From the NCBI GenBank assembly GCA_027487515.1, contig JAIYDL010000016.1:496001-560000 (forward strand): a stretch of 64,000 nucleotides of DNA, read 5' to 3'. Position 1 is the first letter of the stretch. The number at the start of each line of letters is the position of its first letter. Positions 51,603 through 61,264 of the stretch are shown in pieces. Under the pieces are notes generated by a model, which saw only the letters and a list, made by a program, of their open reading frames with translations, was not told where the DNA came from and did no database searches. The translations under genes and the position numbers were made by a program. This stretch comes from Pseudomonadota bacterium. Lineage in GTDB: Bacteria > Bdellovibrionota > Bacteriovoracia > Bacteriovoracales > Bacteriovoracaceae.

Positions 51603-52004
51603 ATGAAATACGTCCTCTTATTCTTCTTTTTAACTCCCCTGGCCGGTGCTTCGGACGTCAACTCACTTCCCAACCGAGAAATCTCCATCATCGTCACGAA
51701 GGAAGGCTATTACCCTAAGTCTCTTTCAGTGTTTGAGGGGGAGAAGGTGAAGTTCTACGTGACCTCCACGGTCGAGGGACCGGATTGTTTGATCATCGAA
51801 TCCCACAAGGTCTTCATGGCCGCAAACAAGGGGAAGGTCTCAGAGGCGGAGGCAGTCTTTGATAAACCAGGGCAGTTTGCGTTCTATTGCCCGAGCTCGA
51901 AGAACGACGGAAAAATTGTTGTCCTGAGAAAAGCCGCTCCAAAACGAGAGGTCGCCTCAGAACGGAAGACGGAAGGATCTCAGTGGACACCGAAAGAATA
52001 CTAA
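51603..52004 (+). CDS. Secreted cupredoxin-like protein
   Basis: This 133-residue protein has a signal peptide (MKYVLLFFFLTPLAGAS) and a cupredoxin-like beta-sandwich: ISIIVTKEGYYPKSLSVFEGEKVKFYV, a central His in ESHKVF and FAFYCPSSKNDGKIVV. The cysteine is present but the expected His and Met after it are not, so copper binding is doubtful. It is 15 bases before the cpaF-like gene, so it is probably co-transcribed with it. Confidence 0.75.
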   Translation: MKYVLLFFFLTPLAGASDVNSLPNREISIIVTKEGYYPKSLSVFEGEKVKFYVTSTVEGPDCLIIESHKVFMAANKGKVSEAEAVFDKPGQFAFYCPSSKNDGKIVVLRKAAPKREVASERKTEGSQWTPKEY

Positions 52005-52019
52005 GGATGAGGCACGCGA

Positions 52020-53150
52020 ATGAGTAGCGTTTTTCAAGACGCCATTGCCAGTCTCCTTGCGCCGATCAGCGACCTGCTGAAGGACCCCTCTGTTTCAGAG
52101 ATCATGATCAACGGACCACACGAAATATTTATTGAAAGGAAGGGCCTTGTGTACAAGGCCCCGAACCGATTCAGCGACGACGAATCTCTCATGGCGTCCA
52201 TGCGGGCCATCGCCCAGTCCGTGGGCCGAGTCATCGATGCCGATAATCCTCGGCTCGATGCCCGGTTACCGGATGGTTCGCGGATCGCGGTTGTGATTCC
52301 CCCGATGGCCAAGTGTGGGACGACGGTTGCGATCCGGAAGTTCTCGGAAGAAAAACTGGGACTAAAAGATCTGATAACCTTTGGCTCCCTTTCCCCGGAT
52401 GGCGCGCGCTTCCTCGATTGCTGTATGCACCTCGGGAAGAACACGCTGGTGAGCGGGGGAACAGGTTCAGGGAAGACCACGATGCTGAACGTCCTTGGCG
52501 GTCGGATGCCGAAGACTCAGCGGCTCCTGATCATTGAGGATGCGGCGGAGCTTCAGATCAAGGCCGAGCACGTGGTGCGCTTCGAAACACGTAAAGAAAA
52601 TAAAGAGCGAGGAATCAAGGAAGTCACCATCCGTGACCTGATGGAATCGGCGCTGCGGCTGCGGCCTGACCGGATCATCGTCGGAGAGGTGAGGGGCCCT
52701 GAGGCGCTCGACCTTTTGAACGCCATGGGGACCGGTCACGAAGGCTCCATGGGAACGGTCCACGCCAACAGTCCCATCGATGCCTGCACGAGACTTGAGA
52801 CGCTTTGCCTCATGGGTGAGACTCGCATCCCAGCTGATGCGATCCGTAAGATGGTGGGCAGTGCTCTGCAGCTCATCGTCCAGTGCTCCCGGTACCACGA
52901 CGGAGGTCGACGGACATCCCACATCTCGGAAGTCCTCGGCGTCGATCAGCATGGCCGTTATGTGGTGCGAGATATTTTCCGCTGGGTGCAGACGGGGAAA
53001 GACGAGAACGGGAAATTCATCGGGGAGATGATCCCGACCGGCTACGTCCCGAGCTTCTTTACCGAGTTCATCGCCAATAAACTTCCGTTTCCAAAGACCA
53101 ACTTCAAGCCTCCCGAGTGGGCAATCCCGATCCTCAAAAAAGTCGCCTAA
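52020..53150 (+). CDS. cpaF: CpaF/TadA-type secretion ATPase
   Basis: The 376-residue protein is a hexameric secretion ATPase of the CpaF/VirB11 group. It shows Walker [23 protein letters not shown], the Asp/His box region VRFETR and [39 protein letters not shown]. It lacks the long N-terminal extension of many CpaF proteins. No TadB, TadC or pilin gene is next to it; the neighbours are the cupredoxin-like gene and eno. Confidence 0.93.
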   Translation: MSSVFQDAIASLLAPISDLLKDPSVSEIMINGPHEIFIERKGLVYKAPNRFSDDESLMASMRAIAQSVGRVIDADNPRLDARLPDGSRIAVVIPPMAKCGTTVAIRKFSEEKLGLKDLITFGSLSPDGARFLDCCMHLGKNTLVSGGTGSGKTTMLNVLGGRMPKTQRLLIIEDAAELQIKAEHVVRFETRKENKERGIKEVTIRDLMESALRLRPDRIIVGEVRGPEALDLLNAMGTGHEGSMGTVHANSPIDACTRLETLCLMGETRIPADAIRKMVGSALQLIVQCSRYHDGGRRTSHISEVLGVDQHGRYVVRDIFRWVQTGKDENGKFIGEMIPTGYVPSFFTEFIANKLPFPKTNFKPPEWAIPILKKVA

Positions 53151-53208
53151 AGTCTTTTCAAGCCCGGCGTGCCGAGTAGAATAGAGGCTCATCAAAGGAG
53201 CCTCTAAC

Positions 53209-54489
53209 ATGAGTACGATCAAGAAAGTCCACGCGCGACAGGTCCTCGATTCCCGTGGCAATCCCACGATCGAAGTTGACGTCACTACCGATCGAGGGGT
53301 CGTTGGCCGGGCCTCAGTTCCATCGGGGGCGTCGACAGGTAGCCGCGAGGCCCTCGAACTCCGAGACGGGGACAAGTCCCGCTTCCTTGGGAAGGGTGTG
53401 CTGCATGCAGTGAAGAACGTGAACGATCTCATCGCGCCAAAACTCATCGGCAAGAGCGTCTTCGAACAGCGCGCGATCGATCACCTCATGCTCGAACTTG
53501 ACGGCACAGAAAACAAAGCGAAGCTCGGTGCGAATGCGATCTTGGGCGTTTCCATGGCCCTCTGTCGCGCCGGCGCACTCGAAAAAGGAAAGCCCCTTTA
53601 CCGCTACCTCTTCGAAGATCTCAAGGTCCCGAACCCAGTGGGCAAGCTCCGTCTTCCCGCTCCGCTCATGAACATCATCAACGGCGGTGCCCACGCCTCG
53701 AACAATCTTGATATCCAGGAATTCATGATCGTCCCGCACATGCGAAAGAGCTTCTCCGAAAACTTCCGCGCAGGCGTCGAGGTGTTCCATCACCTCAAGA
53801 AAGTCCTCTCAGACAAAGGGTACTCCACGAACGTCGGCGATGAGGGCGGCTTTGCCCCAGATCTAAAGGGCCATGACGAAGCGATCAGTTGCATCTTGAC
53901 CGCGATCCGCAACGCGGGCTACGAACCTGGGGTTGACATGTCCCTGTCCCTCGACTGTGCCGCTTCCGAATTCTACAAGGACGGAAAGTACGTCATGCAA
54001 GGGAAGACCTACACCTCAGAGGAAATGATCGGCTACTACGAGACCTTCATGCAGGCAGCGCCGATTTACTCGATCGAAGACGGCTTCGACGAGAGTGATC
54101 AGAGAGGGTTCATCGCCTTCCAGGCAAAGCTTGGGAACCGAGTAACCAACGTCGGTGATGATCTCTTCGTGACGAACGCCAAGATCCTCAAGCGTGGGAT
54201 TGAACAGAAAGAGGCCAATGCCATCCTCGTTAAGGTGAACCAGATCGGATCTCTGTCCGAGACCTTTGATACGCTGAAGCTCGCGTATGATAACGGCTTT
54301 AAGGCGATCATCTCTCACCGGTCTGGAGAAACTGCAGATGCCTTCATCGCTGACCTGGCCGTCGCTTGTGGCGCGGGTCACATCAAGACGGGTTCAGCGT
54401 CTCGCTCTGATCGGATGGAGAAGTACAACCAGCTTCTTCGGATCGAAGAAGAACTCGGGGCCCTTGCCATCTTTGACCCGGTAAAATAA
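53209..54489 (+). CDS. eno: Enolase
   Basis: Enolase converts 2-phosphoglycerate to phosphoenolpyruvate in glycolysis. All hallmark regions are present in 426 residues: [78 protein letters not shown] and [20 protein letters not shown] precedes the ATG. Confidence 0.98.
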   Translation: MSTIKKVHARQVLDSRGNPTIEVDVTTDRGVVGRASVPSGASTGSREALELRDGDKSRFLGKGVLHAVKNVNDLIAPKLIGKSVFEQRAIDHLMLELDGTENKAKLGANAILGVSMALCRAGALEKGKPLYRYLFEDLKVPNPVGKLRLPAPLMNIINGGAHASNNLDIQEFMIVPHMRKSFSENFRAGVEVFHHLKKVLSDKGYSTNVGDEGGFAPDLKGHDEAISCILTAIRNAGYEPGVDMSLSLDCAASEFYKDGKYVMQGKTYTSEEMIGYYETFMQAAPIYSIEDGFDESDQRGFIAFQAKLGNRVTNVGDDLFVTNAKILKRGIEQKEANAILVKVNQIGSLSETFDTLKLAYDNGFKAIISHRSGETADAFIADLAVACGAGHIKTGSASRSDRMEKYNQLLRIEEELGALAIFDPVK

Positions 54490-54498
54490 GTCCCACCC

Positions 54499-54522
54499 CC
54501 AGAGGGGACTCATCCCCTCTGG
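54499..54522 (+). terminator. Hairpin after enolase
   Basis: CCAGAGGGGA and TCCCCTCTGG form a perfect 10-bp stem with a four-base loop, ten bases past the stop. The tail is only moderately T-rich. Confidence 0.65.
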
Positions 54523-54660
54523 AGCTTTCTGCCTGGGCCGGTGGTTCGTTCCTTGGATTTCGGGGGAATACGAGACCACCGTTTTTGTTTGTCTTGACCC
54601 CGGCTGCACCGTACAATAGCAGGGAGTGCTTTGGACCTATTGCCCTCACCTGGAGGTCCC

Positions 54661-55260
54661 ATGAACGCTAAGTTATTCGTCGGTCTGACTTTTTTTCCTG
54701 AAAACAGCTTCGCAAAAAACATCGAAAGTTTCCGTTCCCGCTACGATGACAAATTCCAAAGTACCCCCTACCTCCACCTACCGATCGTTCCCCCGTTTGA
54801 GATCGAGGTGACTGAGGTCAAGAAACTTACCCAGGAGTTGACCGAGGAATTGGAGTCGTTTTACTTCGAGAACACCGAGCACCACGTGCTGAGTTTCACG
54901 GGGATTGATGTCCACGAATATAAGAAGAACAAACTCCTTTACCTGAAGCCTCAGATCGAAGAGGAACTCGCTCTCTGCCAAGAGTCGCTCTTTGCGATTT
55001 GTCAGTCCTACATCAGTGACCGCGAGAAGAAGATGAAGGACTCCAAGACCTTCCTCACCATCGGCCGCTACCACGACCCCGTCAATCTCCATGCGTCCAT
55101 CGACCTGGCCCGGAAAGAGTTCCAGGAATTCACGGGGCTCCCGTTCCAGTCGATCTGTCTTTTCTCCAAGAACAACGGTGTCTGGTACCGCGAAGCCGAC
55201 CTCGTGAGCTTCGAGCGTCCCGCGAATAGTTTTTTGCAATCAAGCACCCTTCCCCTATAA
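54661..55260 (+). CDS. 2H-phosphoesterase-like (LigT/2'-5' RNA ligase superfamily) protein, degenerate
   Basis: The 199-residue protein has the fold pattern of the LigT superfamily: MNAKLFVGLTFFPENSF, LHLPIVPPFEIEV, a central helical part and KTFLTIGRYHDPVN. In active members each half contains H-x-T/S. Here the first half has HLP and the second reads FLTIGR with Phe in place of His. Catalysis is thus doubtful and RNA binding more likely. ATG 54661 is preceded by GGAGG five bases upstream. Confidence 0.7.
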   Translation: MNAKLFVGLTFFPENSFAKNIESFRSRYDDKFQSTPYLHLPIVPPFEIEVTEVKKLTQELTEELESFYFENTEHHVLSFTGIDVHEYKKNKLLYLKPQIEEELALCQESLFAICQSYISDREKKMKDSKTFLTIGRYHDPVNLHASIDLARKEFQEFTGLPFQSICLFSKNNGVWYREADLVSFERPANSFLQSSTLPL

Positions 55261-55267
55261 TGGAGGG

Positions 55268-56455
55268 ATGAAGTTACTGTTGTGCGTTCTCTTACTCCTT
55301 AGTGCTGGGACTGTTTGGTCACAGGTGAGCTATGTCCCACTTGCTCGGATTCTGGGGGAGAAAGGGTATCAATTCGGGGCCTCCACCGATTACTTTCGTT
55401 CTTCCAAGCGAGTGGACACCGAAGGAACCACTTCTGAGTTTCCGGAAGGTGAGTCTTTTTCTCGGTTTGAGTCCGACATTTTTGGTCAGTACGGTCTCAC
55501 GGAGAATTTTCAGATCGGCGGCGGAGTCCGGCTGCGGCAAAACTTCTTCAATTTCACGGAAGAGTCCGATGAAGATGAGACTCAAACGAGTTCGGGCCTA
55601 GAGTCCACCTTCTTCAACGGTGCTTATGGTTTCAAGGCCGTGGGTCAGATGCAATACACCATCGAAGGTCTCTTCCGCTGGCGCCCGTACCGAAACGATG
55701 AGCCAGAGTTCCGTGATCAGGGGAACCTCGTCCTGGGCGACGACGGCAACGAATTCGCCCTTGGCGTTGCGGCCACGTATTCCTCCAAGCGAAAGAGAAA
55801 TTTTCTCTCCGGTCGCTTCGGCTACCGGGACCCGGCGAGAGACCTGTCCCCGGAGCTCTATTGGCAGATTGAGGGGGCCGTGACCTGGCCCTACATTGCC
55901 CTCGTTGCCGGAGTGAACGGAATCAGCTCACTGGATAATGACCCCTACGAGAATGAACCGAGTGATAGGCCGACCTACAATACGGGAAACACCTTCCTGT
56001 ACAGCAGTGTGAACCGGGAGTGGATCGCTCCGTACCTCGGGGTCAACGTGAGTCTCGGAAAATTCTGGCGCCTCGAGTTCCGAGGTTCTCAGGTGACGAG
56101 CGGCAAATCGACAGACCTAGGCACGGGGCTGGGTTTCTCCCTTGTCCGACGCGTTGACCTCTACAACCGAGACCTTCCGGATAGAGCATTCAAAGACTAC
56201 GACTTTGAAGGGGCCGTCACTCGGGTATCGCCGAAGAAGGGGTACCTTGTGATTGATAAGGGACTCGCCGACGACGTTCAGAAGGGAATGAAGATCGATT
56301 TCTTCGAGTTTGACTACGTCGGAGGCAACATCCTCCTTGCCCGGGGGATCGTCATTCAGTCGAAGGCGGAAACGTCGATCGTGAAGATCACCCACCTCTA
56401 TAATACGAAGAAGACTCTCAAGGAGGGCGTCGTCGCCCGAGGCACCTTTAGATAG
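55268..56455 (+). CDS. Outer-membrane beta-barrel protein with C-terminal FlgT-like domain
   Basis: The 395-residue product has a signal peptide (MKLLLCVLLLLSAGTVWS), then about 250 residues of alternating amphipathic strands (SFSRFESDIFGQYGLTENFQIGGGVRL, ELYWQIEGAVTWPYIALVAGVNG, FWRLEFRGSQVTSG). The last ~75 residues (FEGAVTRVSPKKGYLVIDKGLADDVQKGMKIDFFE...) resemble the FlgT C-terminal beta domain. It probably sits in the outer membrane with a periplasmic domain. GGAGGG directly precedes the ATG. Confidence 0.75.
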   Translation: MKLLLCVLLLLSAGTVWSQVSYVPLARILGEKGYQFGASTDYFRSSKRVDTEGTTSEFPEGESFSRFESDIFGQYGLTENFQIGGGVRLRQNFFNFTEESDEDETQTSSGLESTFFNGAYGFKAVGQMQYTIEGLFRWRPYRNDEPEFRDQGNLVLGDDGNEFALGVAATYSSKRKRNFLSGRFGYRDPARDLSPELYWQIEGAVTWPYIALVAGVNGISSLDNDPYENEPSDRPTYNTGNTFLYSSVNREWIAPYLGVNVSLGKFWRLEFRGSQVTSGKSTDLGTGLGFSLVRRVDLYNRDLPDRAFKDYDFEGAVTRVSPKKGYLVIDKGLADDVQKGMKIDFFEFDYVGGNILLARGIVIQSKAETSIVKITHLYNTKKTLKEGVVARGTFR

Positions 56456-56563
56456 CCGACCTAACCACTCGCTCCCGCACAGGCAGTTTTTATGCAGTTG
56501 AGGCCAATTCGGAATCGGTTAGAATTAATGGTACGACCTCTACTCACTTGAAGGATATAGCTC

Positions 56564-57298
56564 ATGAAGCTCTTGTCGGCGTTGCTCCTTGGTACTCTTC
56601 TGTCCGGTTCCGCTTCAGCGAAATCGTTTTCGAGTAAGTACGCACAGTTTGAACTCCCGGCAGGGTGGGAATGTGCCCTCGAGGGATCCGAGTACGTTTG
56701 CCAGAGCGAGAACGCGGATCGAAAGAAAGAGTCGATCATCATCCTCGCGGCCAAGATTCGCGGCGAGCAGGATAACCTCGACGAGTACATGGCCTACCTC
56801 AAGAAGACCAAGGAATACAATCTTCCGGGTGGCAAGAAGCAAGTCTCTGAGCCGAAGAACACAAAGCTCAGCCGGATCAATGATCATCAGTGGGTGGACG
56901 CACTTCACCTTGCTTCGGAGGTTCCTGGCTTTTACACGCGCTACCTCGCGACCGTGAAAGAAGACCTCGGGATCGCTGTGACATTCTCTGTAACGAAAGA
57001 TCTCTACCCGACGTACCTTCCGATCATGGAGAAGCTCATCTCCACTCTTCGAGTCTTCCGGCAGAAAGCGACGGATCTTTCGAACCTCCCGCGGAAGGGA
57101 TCAGAGGATCCGAACTTCGCAGACGCGACCTTCAACCCAACTGCGGCGATGGACCTTCAGGTCAATAAGACCAAGAAGCGTGCCGGTGGATCATCTGGGG
57201 ATGAGGACATGATGCTGATCATCGCGCTGGTGGTGGTCGGGGCCGTGGGAATGCTGATTGCGAAGGGGCGGAAGAAGAAGGGTGGGAAGAAGAAGTAG
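56564..57298 (+). CDS. Secreted protein with C-terminal membrane anchor and poly-basic tail
   Basis: The 244-residue protein has a signal peptide (MKLLSALLLGTLLSGSASA). About 170 residues then form a PsbP/DUF1795-like beta fold by eye (FSSKYAQFELPAGWECAL, ESIIILAAKIRGEQDNLDEY, TRYLATVKEDLGIAVTFSVT). It ends with a single membrane helix (MMLIIALVVVGAVGMLIA) and a tail of lysines. It should face the periplasm while anchored at its C-terminus in the inner membrane. Function unknown. Confidence 0.75.
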   Translation: MKLLSALLLGTLLSGSASAKSFSSKYAQFELPAGWECALEGSEYVCQSENADRKKESIIILAAKIRGEQDNLDEYMAYLKKTKEYNLPGGKKQVSEPKNTKLSRINDHQWVDALHLASEVPGFYTRYLATVKEDLGIAVTFSVTKDLYPTYLPIMEKLISTLRVFRQKATDLSNLPRKGSEDPNFADATFNPTAAMDLQVNKTKKRAGGSSGDEDMMLIIALVVVGAVGMLIAKGRKKKGGKKK

Positions 57299-57425
57299 GG
57301 TTTTCGCCAAAGATATCGGCCATTCAGATGCCTAATGTTTTAGGCACATATGCTCCTAACTCTTTATTATTTGGCTCCCATAGGTCTATTCCCCTCCCAT
57401 GACTCCTTATCCCCTTATAATTCAA

Positions 57426-57452
57426 TGAAGATTTTCGGAGAGAGTCCGATAA
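57426..57452 (+). promoter_or_regulatory. Candidate sigma-28 (FliA) promoter
   Basis: TGAA (57426-57429), 15 bases, then TCCGATAA (57445-57452) matches TAAA-N15-GCCGATAA in 10 of 12 positions. It lies 34 bases upstream of the next gene, in a clean intergenic position. Two chance matches to GCCGATAA in coding DNA show how easily the -10 alone arises, so this is only a candidate. Confidence 0.45.
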
Positions 57453-57485
57453 GTTAGATAGGTCTTTTATTTAAGAGAGAGCTCT

Positions 57486-59441
57486 ATGATGGATTGGAAA
57501 AGGTTACTGCTTGCTCCGATTTTTGTGTGGACCACGCTAGCTTTCGGCGATGAAGGTTCCTGGCTAGATGGAGTTTCTGATTCTCAGCGAATGAGCCCAG
57601 AGACCAGGCAAAATCTATCAGAAAGGGTAGACTCTCAACTCCAGAATAGATACCGAGCAGGAGCTCAAGAACAGCCTCCCGCATTTGAGGATGAGAATGC
57701 AGGTTCTCCTCGGATGACGCCTGCTCAAGCCAATGCACAAAGACAAAGGATACAACGCCAGTTAGCTCGAGGCCGTACTCCAGCAGCTGCAACTCCCCAA
57801 GCACGCAGAAGACCTCCAGGGCAAGGAGCACCTTCTCCGGATGGAGCAGCAAGACCTGGAGCTGGTCCAGGGGAAGCAGCCGGGGGGGCAACATCTGGAG
57901 CTGCTGCAGGGGCGGGAGCAGGTTCTGGACCATCTGGAGCCGCTCCTGGAGCTGCTGCAGGAGCGGCTCCAGGCGCACCTGCAACCCCTGCCGCAAACTG
58001 TACCCCAGCAGCTACCCCGACTCCAGCGGTAGCGAACCCCGGAAACAGTACTACCAATAAAGCAATCATATGCCTGGCCGAATTCCGCAAAAGGGACCTC
58101 TGCGACCCTACTACGAACCGGGCCCTCCTCACCGAGTGCGAGCACTTGAAGACTATTGCCGAGCAAGTTAAAGATGACAACGAAACCGATGGCTTCGGCG
58201 TCGTCGATCCTCGAGAATCTCGTCGCGAATCCATGGACAAAAAGATCACCTGTAACCTTCGCGCGAGCTACACAATCGATTACCGCGCCTGCGTCCGAGC
58301 ATTGAATCTTTACAACGGTGTCGTTGTCGCAGAACTCGCCATGAACACCACCCAGCGGATTCAAACCGATCTACGGAACCAAGACCTCCAGCGAGACGTC
58401 GCCCAGCGCGCCGCTCGAGGAGACACTCAAGGTGCAGCGATGGACGCGAGCATTCAAAGCCAGCAGCAGCAACGGAGCCAGAACCAAATCAAACTCATGG
58501 CCTTCGGAACCGCCGTCGTCGCTCTCGGTGGGTCAGTGGTGGGCTTCCCAGGTGAAAGTGCTGCGGTCGCTTACTGTGGAAATTGCCAAGCAACGGTCCG
58601 CTCGAACCGCTCGTCCATCCTCGGGAACTCTGAGGCCAAGGCTGCCCTGATCATGGCCGCTGCCGAATATGCTTCTAAGGCCATCGCAGCGGGCTTTGCT
58701 ATGCGCGGGAACGAAAGCAACATCGCCGCCGTCGAAGCTGCGAAAAAAGCAACCGAGCAAGAACAGCAAGACCTCATGCTCGAGCCCTGCCAGTTTAATC
58801 CCACTGACCCGGCCTGCCTTCGGAGTGGTAATCGCGTTGCTGGGAGCGGTAGCTTCCGGACCGGTGACTTTGACATGGGGGGAGGCGCAGGAAACAACGC
58901 CTTTAACATGAACCCAGAAGGAACAGAGGTGATCGATCCTGTTGGAGCAACGAACCTTGACCCTAACAACCCAGTGGCCGGCGTGAACTCGCCGTTCGTG
59001 GGAGATGCCAAGATCGCTAAAGACATCCTAAACCCTGCTGGAGCGGCCCAAAGCCAGGCAACCGGTGGTGCCCAGGGTGGCGGTGCGGGCGGAGGCTCTG
59101 GTGGAGGTGCGGGAGGCGGTAGCGCTTCACTCGGAAACGACCTTCAAGGTAAAGATAATGAAGGTGATAAAGAGGCCCAGATCAAAACGAGCAAAGTCTC
59201 TGGAATGTACGGCGCGGCCGGCGGGGGAGGCTTCAAGGGTGTCTCAAGTGGTAAGGACGAGGCCAATCCGTTCAACAGCCTCTTTGACCAGCAAGGGGGT
59301 CCTGCTGGAGGTGTTGAAGAAGACCGCTCCATCGCGTCCGGCGACATCGATGGAAAGGCCTCTGGACTTTTCGAGAAAATTTCACGACGCTATACTCAGA
59401 TCCAGGCCGACAAAAGGATCGAGGCGAAGAACCTCGAATAA
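57486..59441 (+). CDS. Large secreted low-complexity protein with C-terminal FE..RY motif
   Basis: The 651-residue protein has a hydrophobic N-terminal signal (MMDWKRLLLAPIFVWTTLAFG), a long Ala/Gly/Pro-rich stretch (~100-190) and a cysteine-containing central domain (AIICLAEFRKRDLCDP, CNLRASYTIDYRAC). A glycine-rich hydrophobic segment follows (~336-358), then a Gly/Ser/Ala linker. The C-terminus holds ASGDI followed by ASGLFEKISRRY. A matching motif ends the protein at 61942-64000. No known domain is recognised. It may span or associate with the envelope. The thioesterase gene follows at two bases. Confidence 0.75.
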   Translation: MMDWKRLLLAPIFVWTTLAFGDEGSWLDGVSDSQRMSPETRQNLSERVDSQLQNRYRAGAQEQPPAFEDENAGSPRMTPAQANAQRQRIQRQLARGRTPAAATPQARRRPPGQGAPSPDGAARPGAGPGEAAGGATSGAAAGAGAGSGPSGAAPGAAAGAAPGAPATPAANCTPAATPTPAVANPGNSTTNKAIICLAEFRKRDLCDPTTNRALLTECEHLKTIAEQVKDDNETDGFGVVDPRESRRESMDKKITCNLRASYTIDYRACVRALNLYNGVVVAELAMNTTQRIQTDLRNQDLQRDVAQRAARGDTQGAAMDASIQSQQQQRSQNQIKLMAFGTAVVALGGSVVGFPGESAAVAYCGNCQATVRSNRSSILGNSEAKAALIMAAAEYASKAIAAGFAMRGNESNIAAVEAAKKATEQEQQDLMLEPCQFNPTDPACLRSGNRVAGSGSFRTGDFDMGGGAGNNAFNMNPEGTEVIDPVGATNLDPNNPVAGVNSPFVGDAKIAKDILNPAGAAQSQATGGAQGGGAGGGSGGGAGGGSASLGNDLQGKDNEGDKEAQIKTSKVSGMYGAAGGGGFKGVSSGKDEANPFNSLFDQQGGPAGGVEEDRSIASGDIDGKASGLFEKISRRYTQIQADKRIEAKNLE

Positions 59442-59443
59442 GA

Positions 59444-59857
59444 ATGACCGACAACACAACCTTCGAATACGAGGTCTTCATCCGTGAGTTCCACCTCGAC
59501 AGTTTCGGGCACGTGAATAACGCTGCCTACGTGATGCTCTACGAGGAGGCCCGCTGGGACTTTATCACCAAGAACGGCTTTGGGTTGGATCACATCCAAA
59601 AACATCAGGTCGGACCTGTGATCCTCGACCTTTCGGTACGTTTTAAGCGGGAGCTCAAAAACAGAGAGCTCATAAAAATCACTTCCCGGACCATTGAGAT
59701 CCTCAGCCCAAAGATCATGGTGCTCGAGCAGGCCATGGTACGGACCGATGGAAAGATCGCTTCTGAGGCAAAGTTTACGGTTGGTTTCTTCGACCTGCGT
59801 GCCCGAAAGCTCACCGACGCGAGTCCCGAGTGGCTCCGGGCCTGCGGAGTCAAATAA
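59444..59857 (+). CDS. Acyl-CoA thioesterase, 4HBT (YbgC/FadM-like) hotdog fold
   Basis: The 137-residue hotdog protein has the 4HBT catalytic segment DSFGHVNNAAYVMLYEEARWDF, with the Asp-like acid and conserved GHVNN, and a later FAFKREL-like VRFKRELKNRELIKI. It hydrolyses an acyl-CoA thioester; the chain is unknown. It begins two bases after the low-complexity protein gene. Confidence 0.9.
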   Translation: MTDNTTFEYEVFIREFHLDSFGHVNNAAYVMLYEEARWDFITKNGFGLDHIQKHQVGPVILDLSVRFKRELKNRELIKITSRTIEILSPKIMVLEQAMVRTDGKIASEAKFTVGFFDLRARKLTDASPEWLRACGVK

Positions 59858-59860
59858 GAA

Positions 59861-59878
59861 GGGCCCAAAACTGGGCCC
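59861..59878. terminator. GC-rich hairpin between convergent genes
   Basis: GGGCCCA (59861-59867) and TGGGCCC (59872-59878) pair around AAAC, four bases past the thioesterase stop. There is little T-run, so it may be a weak terminator used in both directions. Confidence 0.5.
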
Positions 59879-59911
59879 CTCGAAGCGAAAGAAATTGAAG
59901 TCTAAGCTAGC

Positions 59912-61042
59912 CTAGTAACTTCCCTCATCACAGTACCCGTCTCCGTCGTTATCAGAGCAATCGCTCCTTTCGTCAGAGTAGGTCGGGCTGTCGTCTTGCG
60001 TGGATCCCTGATAGTAGGAGTCATCGTAGCTCGGTGTCGAGTAGTCGAAGCCGTAGTCACGGTAGGTCTCAGCACAGAAGTACCGGTTGTCGTTCATCTG
60101 GTAGTTGAGCTGATCGCGCTGGACCGAGCAGCTGTCGTAGCCCGAGTTACAGATTTGATTCCAGTAAGTCTGGACGACCCGGTGATCGTACTGATCAACG
60201 AGCTGGTAGTTACAGGTATCAATGGTTGAGTAGCGGTACCGGTAGCCGTTGTAGACGTAGTACGGGTAGTTGTCGATCGTCCAGTAGCCGTTGTTGTAAC
60301 CGGTGGTGGACCAAAAGATCCAGTGAGCGTAGACGTAGTTTGGAGACGTTCTGTACGCGTAGTTGTACCAGTCATAAGTGCGGTAGTACCGAACCGTGTG
60401 AGAGTACGGAGTTCTGTACGGCACATGATTGTAGGGAGAGTACCGGTACGGATTGTAGCCGTAGGGTCTGTGGTAATCCGGTCCGCCATAGGTGTTCGGT
60501 CTTGGACGGTAATCCGGGTAAGGGCGAGTGACAACCGGCCCTCTTGGGTTTGGATTGTAGCGCGGTCCCCGAGGTATCGGATTCGGATTCGGCCGGTATG
60601 TGTCGCCGCCTGGGTTCGGGTTGTATCGCGGTCCCCGAGGTGTAGGATTAGGATTTGGCCGGTAGGTGCCGCCGCCTGGGTTCGGGTTGTACCGTGGTCC
60701 CCGAGGTGTTGGGTTCGGGTTTGGCCGGTAAGTTCCGCCTCCTGGATTTGGGTTATACCGAGGCTCCCTCGGAGTTGGGTTCGGGTTTGGCCGGTAGGTG
60801 CCGCCGCCTGGGTTCGGGTTATAGCGCGGACCCCGAGGTGTTGAATCCGGACTCGGGCGATACGTTCCGCCTCCCGGATTTGGGTTGTAGCTTGGGCCCC
60901 GAGGTGTCGAAGGGCCTGGGGATGGTCGGCCTTGTCCCCGATCCGGATTCGGGTTGTAGCGCGGTCCGCGGGTCTGGGCTTCGGCCTCAGTTCCAACGAC
61001 TAACGTCGATAGAAAAAGAGCGACGGCAATAAACGACTTCAT
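59912..61042 (-). CDS. Secreted Tyr/Pro/Asn-rich repeat protein
   Basis: From ATG 61042 the protein (376 residues) has a signal peptide (MKSFIAVALFLSTLVVGTEAEA). Seven imperfect 22-23-residue repeats (RGPRYNPNPGGGTYRPNPNP with variants) follow. The next ~200 residues are tyrosine-rich and contain cysteines. The C-terminal SDCSDNDGDGYCDEG resembles an acidic calcium-binding repeat. An extracellular matrix, adhesin or surface-coat role is conceivable. GGAGAAGC precedes the ATG. Confidence 0.8.
   Translation of the reverse strand: MKSFIAVALFLSTLVVGTEAEAQTRGPRYNPNPDRGQGRPSPGPSTPRGPSYNPNPGGGTYRPSPDSTPRGPRYNPNPGGGTYRPNPNPTPREPRYNPNPGGGTYRPNPNPTPRGPRYNPNPGGGTYRPNPNPTPRGPRYNPNPGGDTYRPNPNPIPRGPRYNPNPRGPVVTRPYPDYRPRPNTYGGPDYHRPYGYNPYRYSPYNHVPYRTPYSHTVRYYRTYDWYNYAYRTSPNYVYAHWIFWSTTGYNNGYWTIDNYPYYVYNGYRYRYSTIDTCNYQLVDQYDHRVVQTYWNQICNSGYDSCSVQRDQLNYQMNDNRYFCAETYRDYGFDYSTPSYDDSYYQGSTQDDSPTYSDERSDCSDNDGDGYCDEGSY
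60545..60970 (-). repeat. 66-bp tandem repeat array encoding YNPNP units
   Basis: Six full units plus a partial one, period 66 bp (the first unit is 69 bp), encode RGPRYNPNP... with small substitutions. The array lies in frame inside the repeat protein gene, so copy number can change without frameshift. Confidence 0.9.
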
Positions 61043-61264
61043 AATGCTTCTCCATTTATGAGTAAGAGTCAGTGGTATCTCAGTACCTCTAATTCGAATT
61101 TTTTGAAACGTGTTTTTACTTACGGCCACGCGGGACGACGGAGGATTTTAAGTCATGAGAAGAACGAGGATTTTATTGAGGCTCAAGAAATTTTTACAGA
61201 GCTTCCTGTAAGGTTGGTTTCTTGCAAAGCAGATGCTGGGGCCAGAGTGACCCTGAAAAATGAC

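Noticed and set aside
55236..55261. TTGCAA ... TATAAT, a near-consensus sigma-70 promoter
   Set aside because: The TATAAT ends six bases before the next ATG and overlaps the previous gene's end; the ATG has its own GGAGGG ribosome site, so a leaderless start is unlikely.
57840..58010. Gly/Ala/Pro repeats as a collagen-like domain
   Set aside because: There is no regular Gly-X-Y period; it is simple low-complexity sequence.
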